A stretch of 45,964 nt of DNA from Amycolatopsis echigonensis (GCF_014174495.1 NZ_JACJHR010000074.1:1-45964), one strand, 5' to 3'; positions 16,076 through 24,408 are shown, counted from the first letter of the stretch. Notes: generated by a model not told the origin, from the letters alone. Program-made: numbers and translations.

Positions 16076-16790
16076 GCACCGTGCTGAGAATTTCCGCGAG
16101 GAATTCCTTGATCTTCGTTTCGGCCTTTTCCTTGTCGACCCCCAGTGCGGCAAGGACTTCGTAGCCCGCGCCCTCGCCCTGTTCCAGCAGCGCGAGGAGG
16201 ATGTGCTCGGTGCCGATGTAGTTGTGCCCGAGCCGCAGGCCCTCGCGCAGGGTCAGTTCCAGGGTTTTCTTGCCCGCAGGCGCGAACGGCACCGGATCCG
16301 GCGCGTCGTCGACCGGTTCCGGCAACCGCGCCTCGGCGGCTTCCCGCACTGCCTCCAGCGTCACCCCCTGGGCGACAATCGCGCCCGCCGCTAGCGCATC
16401 CGGCTCGGAGAGCAGGCCGAGAAGCAGGTGCACGGTGTCGATTCCGGGGCTTTTGCCTTCGACGGCCGCCTTCTGAGCCGCGACGATAACGTGCCGCGCC
16501 CGGTCGGTGTAGCGGCCGAACATCCGCTGGATTCCGCCGGAGGAATCGTCGCTCTTCGGAACGAATCTCTTCTGGGCGGCTTGTTTGGACACGCCCATAC
16601 TGGCCCCGATGTCGGTCCAGGAAGCCCCGCTGCGCCGTGCCTGGTCGACAAAGTGGCCGATCAGGTGGTCAGCGACGTCGCCAAGATGCTGGCCGACGTA
16701 CACGGCGTCAGTGAGCTGGGCGAGGGCGTCTTTTTCGTTGTTGGCCTTGATGGCGCTGATGAGGTCGTCGAGTTTCACTGAGTCGGTCAT
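16068..16790 (-). CDS. HTH plus Clp N-terminal domain protein
   Basis: A 240-residue protein with an N-terminal helical segment, an HTH at about 57-77 (SWTDIGASMGVSKQAAQKRF), and two Clp_N repeats at about 92-165 and 180-240 (RARHVIVAAQKAA, HLLLGLLSE, LGHNYIGTEHILLALLEQG). There is no AAA+ ATPase domain, so this is not an unfoldase. Clp_N domains bind adaptors or substrates, and here probably sense something for the attached DNA-binding domain. The ATG at 16790 fits a leaderless promoter whose -35 and -10 both lie inside palindromes, suggesting autoregulation. Confidence 0.85.
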   Translation of the reverse strand: MTDSVKLDDLISAIKANNEKDALAQLTDAVYVGQHLGDVADHLIGHFVDQARRSGASWTDIGASMGVSKQAAQKRFVPKSDDSSGGIQRMFGRYTDRARHVIVAAQKAAVEGKSPGIDTVHLLLGLLSEPDALAAGAIVAQGVTLEAVREAAEARLPEPVDDAPDPVPFAPAGKKTLELTLREGLRLGHNYIGTEHILLALLEQGEGAGYEVLAALGVDKEKAETKIKEFLAEILSTVQK

Positions 16791-16793
16791 GTC

Positions 16794-16838
16794 GTCAACT
16801 GTAGGTTGACGATCAGGTTCCGTCAACCTTGGGTTGAC
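16794..16838 (-). promoter_or_regulatory. Leaderless promoter buried in two palindromic operators
   Basis: Read on the minus strand, TTGACG (16826-16821), a 17-bp spacer and TACAGT (16803-16798) end seven bases before the ATG at 16790. Palindrome GTCAACTGTAGGTTGAC covers the -10 (16794-16810) and GTCAACCTTGGGTTGAC covers the -35 (16822-16838), 28 bp centre to centre. Binding at either would block RNA polymerase. Confidence 0.75.
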
Positions 16839-16850
16839 CAGGTACTCCTG

Positions 16851-18569
16851 TTATTCGCCGAGCATGACCTTGCCGGTACGCCGGTAACGAGCGTTCGGAC
16901 TGCGCGGCGACTCGCCGATCAGCTCGACCAGCCCCTCGTCTCGGAGGATCCGCAACCACCGGGACACGGTCTTGTCCGGCATGTCCAGCAGCGCCGCCAT
17001 TTCAGCCCGGGTCAACTCCGAAGCGCCGAGGGCGTCCAACACCTCGCGTCGTCGGTCCCGCCTGCCTGTCGACCGGAGACCCGCGCTGACTGAAGCGACG
17101 AGTTCGTATCGCGCCCACCGACGGCTTCCGGTCTGTCGCAACAAGCCCCGGGCCACCAGGTCGCCGAGTTCGGCAGTCGCACGCCGCGAGTCCACCCCGG
17201 TCGCACTGCGGTAGGAATGGTTGTCCAGGACGTCTCCGGCTTTGCTCATGGCCAACCCTAGACACTGACTGTCGGTGAGGCCGTACTCGCCGAGCCCCCG
17301 GATCCAGGCGACCACCTCGTCACTGATCAATGCGTGGTTGGGAAATTCGACCCGGAACAAGGAAATCTTGTCGACGAACCGTGGCGGGCTCAACGAGGCA
17401 TCGCGCAACGCCCTCAGCATCGTGCGGATGCCCGAACCCCGGTTTTCGCACACAGTGCGCGCCGTTCCTGGCAATGGCACATCCTCGAGCAGTTTGAGCA
17501 ACGTAGCGTTCCGCGCCGAGGAAACGCCTTCCTCCCCCAGGATGTCTTCGGTGACCGGCCCATAGAGCCCGCCGGGATTGCGGATGACGAGCCGATCCGG
17601 GTACATCTCGATCTGCACCTGAGTGCCACGAGACTCTGGCGAGTAATCGCGATGAGCCAACGCGTTGACCACAGCCTCGCGTAACGCTGGTTCCGGGTAC
17701 TCCCAGCTGTCGATACGTCCAGCGCCGCGCACTGTCGCCCGGCGCGACATGTTCGCCCGGAGCACAGTCAGCGCGTCGCGGACCATCGCGGGTATCGACC
17801 CTTCCAGAACCCGGTTGTCGAGGAATCTGTCTCCGGTACGGAGGTCTGCTCCCTCTGGAGTCGGGTAGTGCACGAAGGAAATCATCAGCTGCGGGAAGAA
17901 GTGCTGCGGATATCGCCCGAGCGCCAGCAATCCGGCGACCGTTACCCGATCCTCGACAAGAACTTTGACCCTGCGCAGAACATCCTCGCGCGAAAGATCC
18001 GCGAACGCGTATGGCCGCTGCTGCCGAAGTCGCCCGACGAACGTAGCAACGAGCTCGGGATCCAGGTCGGCAAGGCTCGCTTCAGGAACGGCTTCCTCGT
18101 CGTCTCGCGGCTGCCCCCGGTTGGCCACCATGAGGTGAACCTCGTAACCGCTGAGCCGCCGATCCCCATCGCCGACCCGGACGTAGCTGCCTTGCGCCAT
18201 TCCGAGCCGCTTGGCAAAACAGGGTCTGCTGCGACTGTCGAGGGCGGGGATCTCAGCGACGACGAGGTCGGCCCCTTCGAAACGATGCGTCCTGATCAAT
18301 GGCCGCAGCGGCGGCTCCATCTCATCCGCGCAGACCGCGGCAAGACCGGCAGTCATTTTCGCCGGGTCGCGCACCCCGTTCGCGCTGAACCCCGCGGTCT
18401 CGTCCAGCCCGAGAACCAGCACTCCACCACGCGTATTCGCGAAGGCGGAGACAGTGTCCCGCACCGATTTAGGCAGGCGATCCTCAGCGCGCTTGGCTTC
18501 GACGTCGGCGTCGTCGCCGCCAAGTCGACGAAGATTCCCGACGATCTCCGCCAGTTCGTCGTCCAGCAT
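16851..18569 (-). CDS. AlbA_2-domain ATP-binding transcriptional regulator (COG2865 type)
   Basis: A 572-residue protein. The N-terminal AlbA_2 (Schlafen-type) domain spans about 12-130, with the conserved VEAKRAEDRLPKSVRDTVSAFANTRGG in overlapping parts and VRVGDGDRRLS. A GHKL-like ATP-binding region near 290-400 shows ALREAVVNALAHRDYS and IRNPGGLYG. A C-terminal winged helix (about 500-560) includes LTRAEMAALLDMPDKTVSRWLR. Such proteins are predicted regulators, and some relatives lie in defence islands. The ATG follows GAGGGCAGG. A 54-bp compound palindrome lies 20 bases upstream. Confidence 0.85.
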   Translation of the reverse strand: MLDDELAEIVGNLRRLGGDDADVEAKRAEDRLPKSVRDTVSAFANTRGGVLVLGLDETAGFSANGVRDPAKMTAGLAAVCADEMEPPLRPLIRTHRFEGADLVVAEIPALDSRSRPCFAKRLGMAQGSYVRVGDGDRRLSGYEVHLMVANRGQPRDDEEAVPEASLADLDPELVATFVGRLRQQRPYAFADLSREDVLRRVKVLVEDRVTVAGLLALGRYPQHFFPQLMISFVHYPTPEGADLRTGDRFLDNRVLEGSIPAMVRDALTVLRANMSRRATVRGAGRIDSWEYPEPALREAVVNALAHRDYSPESRGTQVQIEMYPDRLVIRNPGGLYGPVTEDILGEEGVSSARNATLLKLLEDVPLPGTARTVCENRGSGIRTMLRALRDASLSPPRFVDKISLFRVEFPNHALISDEVVAWIRGLGEYGLTDSQCLGLAMSKAGDVLDNHSYRSATGVDSRRATAELGDLVARGLLRQTGSRRWARYELVASVSAGLRSTGRRDRRREVLDALGASELTRAEMAALLDMPDKTVSRWLRILRDEGLVELIGESPRSPNARYRRTGKVMLGE

Positions 18570-18588
18570 CCTGCCCTCACAGACCTCT

Positions 18589-18642
18589 GCATGCTCACTT
18601 ACATGCTCACTTTAACTTAAGTGAGCATGTAAGTGAGCATGC
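18589..18642 (-). promoter_or_regulatory. 54-bp two-tier palindromic operator
   Basis: Two perfect 24-bp arms (18589-18612 and 18619-18642) flank the spacer TAACTT. Each arm is itself a tandem pair of the 11-mer CATGCTCACTT, so the site holds four copies: two direct in each arm, inverted between arms. It lies 20 bases before the AlbA_2/ATPase gene start and 14 bases past the stop of pobA. Autoregulation by the gene product is the likely role. Confidence 0.75.
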
Positions 18643-18656
18643 AGTCGCCCGCACAC

Positions 18657-19829
18657 TCAGACGAACGGCAACCCCACGTAGTTCTCCGCCAAGCTCGTCG
18701 CCGCTGCCCTCGACGAGGCCGTGTACCGCAGTTGCGACAGTTGCAACCGCTGGGCAAAAGCGTCCGCACCCGGGTCCACGTGCAGCATCGTCGTCATGAA
18801 CCACGAGAAGTGCTCCGCTCGCCACACCCGGCGCAGGCAAGTGTCCGAATAGGACTCCGCCAGCGCCGAATCTCCCCGCAGCAAAGCGACCAAGGCCCGC
18901 GAAAGCACCACCACGTCCGCGACGGCCAGGTTCATTCCCTTGGCTCCCGTCGGCGGCACGATGTGCGCCGCGTCGCCAGCCAGGAACAGGCGGCCGTGGC
19001 GCATTGGTTCTGCCACGAAGCTCCGCATCGGCGTGATGCCCTTGTCCAGGATCGGCCCCTCCCGCAGGGTGAACTCCCCGTCGACCGCCAAGCGCGTCGA
19101 CAGCTCCGTCCAGATCCGGTCGTCCGACCAGGCCGCCAGGTTCTCCGCCGGATCGACCTGCAGGTACAGCCGCGTGACGTCCGGGGAACGCATGCTGTGC
19201 AAGGCAAATCCCCGCGGATGATGGGTGTAGATCAGCTCCTCGTGCGACGGTGGCGTCCGCGCGAGCACGCCCAGCCAGGCGAAGGGGTACTCCCGTTCGA
19301 AGATCGTCAGCACACCGTCCGGAATGGACGGACGCGAGACGCCGTGGAAACCGTCGCAGCCTGCCACCGCGTCGCATTCCAGGGTTTGCACCACCCCAGA
19401 AGAATCCCGATAACGCACAACCGGACGCGAACTGTCCAATGCAGACAGTGAAACGTCCGAAACCTCGAAGTGCAGCGGAAGATCCGCGGCCTCGTGCGCG
19501 TCCACGAGGTCCTTCACGATCTCCTGCTGCCCGTACACCGTGATTGCCTTGCCGGTCAGCTCGGTGAGCGCGATGCGGTGGTCGGTACCGTCGAACCGAA
19601 GCGAGAAACCTTCGTGCGGCAAGCCTTCCGCGGCCAATCGATCGCCGAGGCCGATCTCGGTGAGCAGGTCGACTGTCGGTTGTTCGCAGACCCCGGCGCG
19701 CACGCGTTGCCGTACGTACTCGCGGTCGCGTGCTTCGAGCACCACCGCCTCGACGCCCGCCTGGCGCAGCAAATACGACAGCAGCAAGCCGGCCGGGCCG
19801 GCACCGATCACGGCGACCTGCGTGCGCAA
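18657..19829 (-). CDS. pobA: 4-hydroxybenzoate 3-monooxygenase
   Basis: A 390-residue class A flavoprotein hydroxylase that makes protocatechuate from 4-hydroxybenzoate with NAD(P)H and O2. Visible features: FAD motif GAGPAGLLLSYLL, the PobA-type RAGVCEQPTVDLL, the DG motif AGCDGFHGVSR, YPFAWLGVLA, and the second FAD motif GDAAHIVPPTGAKGMNLA. Length matches PobA (about 394). The start is an unusual TTG, fixed by GGAGGCTCCC just before it; no nearby ATG suits. It lies 12 bases after the reductase gene, so they form an operon. Confidence 0.92.
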   Translation of the reverse strand: MRTQVAVIGAGPAGLLLSYLLRQAGVEAVVLEARDREYVRQRVRAGVCEQPTVDLLTEIGLGDRLAAEGLPHEGFSLRFDGTDHRIALTELTGKAITVYGQQEIVKDLVDAHEAADLPLHFEVSDVSLSALDSSRPVVRYRDSSGVVQTLECDAVAGCDGFHGVSRPSIPDGVLTIFEREYPFAWLGVLARTPPSHEELIYTHHPRGFALHSMRSPDVTRLYLQVDPAENLAAWSDDRIWTELSTRLAVDGEFTLREGPILDKGITPMRSFVAEPMRHGRLFLAGDAAHIVPPTGAKGMNLAVADVVVLSRALVALLRGDSALAESYSDTCLRRVWRAEHFSWFMTTMLHVDPGADAFAQRLQLSQLRYTASSRAAATSLAENYVGLPFV

Positions 19830-19841
19830 GGGAGCCTCCGA

Positions 19842-21065
19842 TCAAGCCGCGGTGCGCGACTTCAGGTGTGCTTTCAGGTCGAACGAACTGGCTTCCAGAT
19901 CCGCGTACGCCGGGCGCGGGTCAGCGGCGAACAACCGGCGCGCGGCGATGTGGTCCGGCGCGCGGTTGACCGATTCGACGGCGATCAGCACGTCGTCGCG
20001 GAAGGACAGCACCGAGAACTTCCCGGCGTCCCGGTCGCCGGTCACCACGGTCCGGTCCGCGGCGTCGAGAATGCCCGCGATCTGCAGTTTCGCGCCCGTC
20101 TGATCGGTCCAGAACCACGGCAGGCTGTCGTACCGCGCCGGTTCCCCGGTGATCGCGGCGGCCGCCGAACGAGCCTGGTCGACGGCGTTCTGCACGGACT
20201 CCAGCCGGGTCGCGGCCCCGGCCTGCACGCACGGGAAGCACGCGCAGTCGCCGATCGCGAAGATCTTCGGGTCGGCGGTGCGCAGGTGTTCGTCCACGAC
20301 GACCCCGTTGCGCACCTCAAGCCCGGCAGCCTCGGCCAGCGCCGTCTCCGGCAGCACGCCGACCGCGACGACCACGAGGTCCGCTGGCAGCCGCCGTCCG
20401 TCGGAGAGTTCGACAGACTCCACGTGTCCGGTCCCGTGCAGCGCGGTAACCCCGACGCCCAGCAACAGCGTGTGTCCAGCCGCCCGGTGATGTCCGGCGA
20501 AAAACTCCGAGATCTCCGGCGACGCGACCCGCGCGAGCAGCCGGTCCTGCGCCTCCACCACGGTGACCGGACGGCCGGCGTGCGAGGCGAACTCCAGCCC
20601 GATGAACCCGCCGCCGATCACCACGACGTCACTCGCCGCGTCGAGCGAAGCCCGCAGCCGGTCGGCGTCCGCGCGGGTGCGCAGCGTCAGGACGCCTTCG
20701 AGGTCGGCACCGGGCACCGGCAGCGCACGGTTGCGCGCGCCGGTGGCCAGCACCAAATGGTCGTAACCCAGCTCGGTACCGTCCTCGAGCCGGACTTTCG
20801 CCGCATCACGCTCGATCGCGGCGACCCGGCCGCGGACCAGCTCGATGTCCTTCTCGGCGAAGTAGTCCTCCGGCCGCAGCACCAGCTGCTCGACGCCCGC
20901 ACTGCCCGTCAGGTACGCCTTCGACAGCGGCGGCCGCTGATAAGGCACCCCCGGCTCGTCGCCGATCAAAACCACACGCCCGGCGAATCCTTTGTCCCGC
21001 AAGGACGCGGCGGCCTGGAAGCCGCTTTGCCCGCTGCCGACGACGAGAACGGTCTCGGTGCTCAT
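19842..21065 (-). CDS. FAD-dependent ferredoxin/rubredoxin reductase-like oxidoreductase
   Basis: A 407-residue two-dinucleotide-fold protein. FAD is bound at VVGSGQSGFQAA and IFAIGDCACFP, and NAD at VVIGGGFIGLEFAS; the PYQRPPLSKAYLTG segment is typical of reductases that feed ferredoxins in dioxygenase and P450 systems. No ferredoxin or oxygenase partner gene is in the window. The ATG follows GGGAGGAGCGAG. It is the first gene of the operon with pobA, although PobA takes electrons directly from NAD(P)H and does not need it. Confidence 0.88.
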   Translation of the reverse strand: MSTETVLVVGSGQSGFQAAASLRDKGFAGRVVLIGDEPGVPYQRPPLSKAYLTGSAGVEQLVLRPEDYFAEKDIELVRGRVAAIERDAAKVRLEDGTELGYDHLVLATGARNRALPVPGADLEGVLTLRTRADADRLRASLDAASDVVVIGGGFIGLEFASHAGRPVTVVEAQDRLLARVASPEISEFFAGHHRAAGHTLLLGVGVTALHGTGHVESVELSDGRRLPADLVVVAVGVLPETALAEAAGLEVRNGVVVDEHLRTADPKIFAIGDCACFPCVQAGAATRLESVQNAVDQARSAAAAITGEPARYDSLPWFWTDQTGAKLQIAGILDAADRTVVTGDRDAGKFSVLSFRDDVLIAVESVNRAPDHIAARRLFAADPRPAYADLEASSFDLKAHLKSRTAA

Positions 21066-21132
21066 CTCGCTCCTCCCGACATCTCGGGCTCCATCTGAGC
21101 ACACCTCGGCCAAGATCGTCGAGGAGCAGCCG

Positions 21133-22212
21133 TCACACCCGATGCAGGAACGCGATCGCGTCCGCCGCTTCGACCGCGTCGAACGGCAGATACCCGCGAC
21201 CGTCGCCGGCCCGCGCGGGCAATCTGGGGTCGATTCCAGCGGTTTCGACCAGTTCACGGTCCTGAACCGTCGCGGCGAGGTACGCCTGCAGCGTCCCGGG
21301 CGCGGGGTCCTCTACCCCATCGGACGAGCCGAAATCGGTGGCAATGAACACATACCGGTCACCAAGGCGGTGCGCGACCTGCGCGCCCGCGCTCCACCAC
21401 TGCGCACCCATCATCGACGCCGCGCGCCGCTGCAAATGCTGGTTGTGCGCGGAGACGAAGGTGCCCGGCAGCGCGAGCAGGTTGTCCGCCATCATCGCGT
21501 CGCGTTGCGCCCCGAGCCGACCCAGCCGTTCCGATGACGTGTCGGCCATCAGCGAGTGGTAGCGGCAGAGCCCGACCGCGGTCCGGGCGAGCAGGTCGCC
21601 GCCTTCGGGCAATGCCGGACGAGCCCGTTCGAATTGGCTGGCGAGATCGTCGGCGACCAACCGCAGCTCCCGCGCCTCCGGACTGTCCCCTTTGGACTTC
21701 GCCCCGTCCCACATCGCCGCCTCGTCCGCCCAGGCCGCGTCGTCGCCGGCCAGCCGCTCGATGGTCGCGACGTCATGCGGCACGTCGTCAAGATGCTTGG
21801 CCAGGAAGCCGTGCAGTTCGGTGAGCACTGCGCGCGGGCTGGGCGCGCTGGCCATCTCCAGCGGGGCGTCGAAGCCATGGAAGTGGACCTGGTCTTCAGA
21901 CTTGCGGCCAGCGTTGTGGTCACGCAGCCACTCGACCAGCGCACGGTTCGAGGGGAACGCTCCGAAGCCGTGGCTGAACCCGGTGGCGAGCACCTTGTCG
22001 AGGTCGCCTTCGCCGGTGGTCACGTACCGGTCGACCAGGCGTCCGGCCAGGCAGTCGCTCTCCAGCGCGATCGAGCGGTAGCCGTGCTCGAGGACGAGGT
22101 GCCGGAAGACTTCGTTGCGGAACAACGGGAAACCCTCGGTCCAGTGCGTGGGTTCACCCAAAGCGAGCAGGGTCGGCGAACGGCGGGCGAGGAAGTCGTC
22201 AAAGGTCTTCAT
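21133..22212 (-). CDS. Erythromycin esterase family protein
   Basis: A 359-residue member of the erythromycin-esterase superfamily. The N-terminal LGEPTHWTEGFPLFRNEVF carries the conserved Glu and His of the active site, followed by IALESDC and the central SHGFGAFPSNRALVEWLRDHN in two parts. The family includes EreA/EreB, which open macrolide lactones, but many genomic members act on other substrates or are uncharacterised. No ribosome binding site precedes the ATG; TACGGT seven bases upstream suits a leaderless start. A MerR regulator is divergent, 88 bp away. Confidence 0.85.
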   Translation of the reverse strand: MKTFDDFLARRSPTLLALGEPTHWTEGFPLFRNEVFRHLVLEHGYRSIALESDCLAGRLVDRYVTTGEGDLDKVLATGFSHGFGAFPSNRALVEWLRDHNAGRKSEDQVHFHGFDAPLEMASAPSPRAVLTELHGFLAKHLDDVPHDVATIERLAGDDAAWADEAAMWDGAKSKGDSPEARELRLVADDLASQFERARPALPEGGDLLARTAVGLCRYHSLMADTSSERLGRLGAQRDAMMADNLLALPGTFVSAHNQHLQRRAASMMGAQWWSAGAQVAHRLGDRYVFIATDFGSSDGVEDPAPGTLQAYLAATVQDRELVETAGIDPRLPARAGDGRGYLPFDAVEAADAIAFLHRV

Positions 22213-22300
22213 TGCTTCGACCGTATCGTTGAACTCTCCGTTGGCACTTCCTCGCGGAGCACCTGGTTGAATGGCTGAAAACCCTCAAATCGGAGGTGAC

Positions 22301-22972
22301 ATGCGGCCGAAGGACCTCGCTCGCGAGCACGGCTTGTCGACCCAGGCCGTTCGCAACTACGAGGAGGACGGCATCCTCCCGCCCGCCGAGCGCGGACCGC
22401 AGGGCTATCGGACGTACACCGAACACCACGCGCAGGCGTTGCGCGCCTTCCTCGCCCTGCGCCCCGGCTTCGGCCACGCCCGCGCGGCAGCGATCCTCCG
22501 CGCGGTCAACGAGCATTCGGAAGACACCGCGTTCCAGCTGATCGACGAGGGCCACGCCGAGCTGTCGCGCGACCGCGGCACCCTCACCGAGGTCGAGCAC
22601 GCGCTGCGCAACTTGACTCAGGAACCGGCCGTACGCCAGACCGTGCCGTCGATTGGCGCTCTCGCGCACCAGCTGGACGTGCACCCCGCCACGCTGCGCA
22701 AATGGGAGGCCGCCGGGATCCTCCAACCGGAGCGGGATCGAGCCGGGAACCGCCGCTACCCACCGGCCGCGGTACGCGACGCCCGCCTCGCCCATCAACT
22801 GCGCCGCGGCGGCTACCCACTTGCCCGCATCGCGGCGGTGCTGGACCAGGTCCGGAGTGCGGGCGGGATCGCGCCACTGGAGGAAGCCTTGCGTACCTGG
22901 CGTTTCCGGCTCAACGCCCGGGCACGCGCGATGCTGGACGGGGCTGCCCAGCTGTCGCGCTACCTCGCATGA
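22301..22972 (+). CDS. MerR-family regulator with two HTH segments (TioE-like)
   Basis: A 223-residue regulator with a MerR HTH at the N-terminus (MRPKDLAREHGLSTQAVRNYEE, in parts, then GYRTYTEHHAQAL) and a second MerR-like HTH in the middle (SIGALAHQLDVHPATLRKWEAAG). This double-HTH layout is that of TioE-type regulators. ATG 22301 is chosen over 22271 because GGAGGTGAC precedes it directly. Divergence from the esterase gene suggests it controls that gene, possibly in response to a macrolide-like ligand (inference). Confidence 0.88.
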   Translation: MRPKDLAREHGLSTQAVRNYEEDGILPPAERGPQGYRTYTEHHAQALRAFLALRPGFGHARAAAILRAVNEHSEDTAFQLIDEGHAELSRDRGTLTEVEHALRNLTQEPAVRQTVPSIGALAHQLDVHPATLRKWEAAGILQPERDRAGNRRYPPAAVRDARLAHQLRRGGYPLARIAAVLDQVRSAGGIAPLEEALRTWRFRLNARARAMLDGAAQLSRYLA

Positions 22973-23281
22973 TCACTCCGGCAGCAACGGCCGCATGAAC
23001 GTCCGCCGGTACCGGATCACACATCCGCTCTCGTCCCGGATCCGGTCCGCCGCGACGAACTCCGGGTCCACTCCGAACAGCGTCCGGTACCGCTCGTACG
23101 CGGCCAGGCTTTCGAAGCTGAACAACGCCCGAGCCTCGTCGCTGGCCCCTTCCGCGGGCAGGAAATACCCGTGGTGCACCCCGCCCTCGCGCCGCACCAG
23201 CCGCATCCACTCGGCGGCGAACCGTTCGAAGTCCGCGATCTTCTCCGGGTCGATCACGTAGTCGACGACGCAGGTGATCAC
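22973..23281 (-). CDS. NIPSNAP-like small protein
   Basis: A 102-residue protein resembling the NIPSNAP/dimeric alpha-beta barrel family: VDYVIDPEKIADFERFAAEW, then GGVHHGYFLPAEG and LAAYERYRTLFGVDPEF. The biochemical role is unknown. It starts with GTG and overlaps the stop of the MetE-like gene by four bases (GTGA), so translation is coupled. Its stop abuts the stop of the convergent MerR gene. Confidence 0.75.
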   Translation of the reverse strand: MITCVVDYVIDPEKIADFERFAAEWMRLVRREGGVHHGYFLPAEGASDEARALFSFESLAAYERYRTLFGVDPEFVAADRIRDESGCVIRYRRTFMRPLLPE

Positions 23282-24408
23282 GAACGGCCCCAGACCCGCT
23301 CCGCCGTCGAAACGATCAGCTCCAGCTTCCGCAGCTGGTCACTGGCGGTCAGGTCGTTTCCCTCCTCGGTGGAGGAAAATCCGCACTGCGGCGACAAGCA
23401 CAGCTGGTCGATGTCCACGTAGCGCGACGCTTCCTCGATCCGCCGCACCAGCGCGTCCGGGTCTTCCAGCTCCGGCCGTTTGCTGGTCACGAGCCCGAGC
23501 ACGACCCGCTTTCCCTTCGGCACGAACCGCAACGGCTCGAAGCCGCCGGAGCGTTCGTCGTCGTACTCCAGGAAGAAGCCGTCCACGGCCAGGTCGCCGA
23601 ACAGCGCTTCGGCGACGAACTCGTAGCTCCCGGACGCCACCCACGACGAGCGGAAATTGCCGCGGCACAGGTGCGTCGTCACGGTCAGGTCGTCTGGTTT
23701 CCCGGCCAGCGCGGCGTTGATCGTCGAGATGTTGCGCAGGTGCATGGTGTCCGGGTCGCCGCCCATGCGCGCGACGAGTTCGCGCTGTTTCGGGTCGTTG
23801 AGGTACGCCAGGCTGGTGTCGTCCAGCTGCAGGTACGTGCAGCCCAGCGCACTCATCGCACGCAACTGCTCCGCGTACGCCGCGCTGAGGTCGGTGAAGA
23901 ACTCGTCCAGCTCCGGGTACACGGTCTCGCTCACCGCCGCGCGGCCGCCGCGGTAATAGACCATGCTCGGCGACGGGATGGTCAGCTTCGGCGTGATGCC
24001 CGGGTCGGTGTGCGCCTTGAGGAACTCGAAATGGTCGGCGAAGATCGGCTCGTCGAGGCGCACCTTGCCGTCGACCTGCAGGCCTGGCGGGCTGAACTCC
24101 AGGTCACCGGCCAGGTTGTGGAATTTCACGTGCAGCCGCTCGTCGCTGCGCGAGACGCCGCCGAGCTGGTAGATGAAGTCCATGTGCCAGGAGGACCGGC
24201 GGAACTCGCCGTCGGTCGCCGATTCCAGGCCGGCCGCCTTCTGCATCTTCACGACGTCGCGGATCGCGTCGTCCTCGACGGCTCGCAGCTGTTCGGCGGT
24301 GATCTTCCCCACCGCGTGGTCGCGCCGTGCTTCGCGCAGCACCGCCGGCCGCAGCAGGCTCCCGACATGATCGGCACGGAACGGAGGTCGTGCAGTCATG
24401 TCTGGCAT
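23278..24408 (-). CDS. MetE C-terminal-like (cobalamin-independent methionine synthase family) methyltransferase
   Basis: A 376-residue protein matching only the catalytic C-terminal barrel of MetE. Start RADHVGSLLRP and LQLDDTSLAYL are typical. Zinc ligands are present: His and Cys in TTHLCRGNF and Cys in LSPQCGFSS. Full MetE is about 750 residues, so this single-barrel form probably transfers a methyl from a different donor or acts on another thiol. ATG 24408 or 24399 are both possible; neither has a clear ribosome binding site. It is coupled to the NIPSNAP gene downstream. Confidence 0.85.
   Translation of the reverse strand: MPDMTARPPFRADHVGSLLRPAVLREARRDHAVGKITAEQLRAVEDDAIRDVVKMQKAAGLESATDGEFRRSSWHMDFIYQLGGVSRSDERLHVKFHNLAGDLEFSPPGLQVDGKVRLDEPIFADHFEFLKAHTDPGITPKLTIPSPSMVYYRGGRAAVSETVYPELDEFFTDLSAAYAEQLRAMSALGCTYLQLDDTSLAYLNDPKQRELVARMGGDPDTMHLRNISTINAALAGKPDDLTVTTHLCRGNFRSSWVASGSYEFVAEALFGDLAVDGFFLEYDDERSGGFEPLRFVPKGKRVVLGLVTSKRPELEDPDALVRRIEEASRYVDIDQLCLSPQCGFSSTEEGNDLTASDQLRKLELIVSTAERVWGRS

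Noticed and set aside
16788..16826. An upstream TTG start (16826) for the HTH-Clp_N protein
   Set aside because: It would place the start inside the -35 box and operator; ATG 16790 fits the promoter geometry.
18589..18642. CRISPR-like repeat array
   Set aside because: The repeated units are contiguous mirror-image 11-mers without unique spacers; this is an operator palindrome.
19842..22212. Macrolide biosynthesis or aromatic degradation gene cluster
   Set aside because: Only isolated genes (pobA, a reductase, an esterase homologue) are present; no polyketide synthase, pca or ring-cleavage genes lie in the window.
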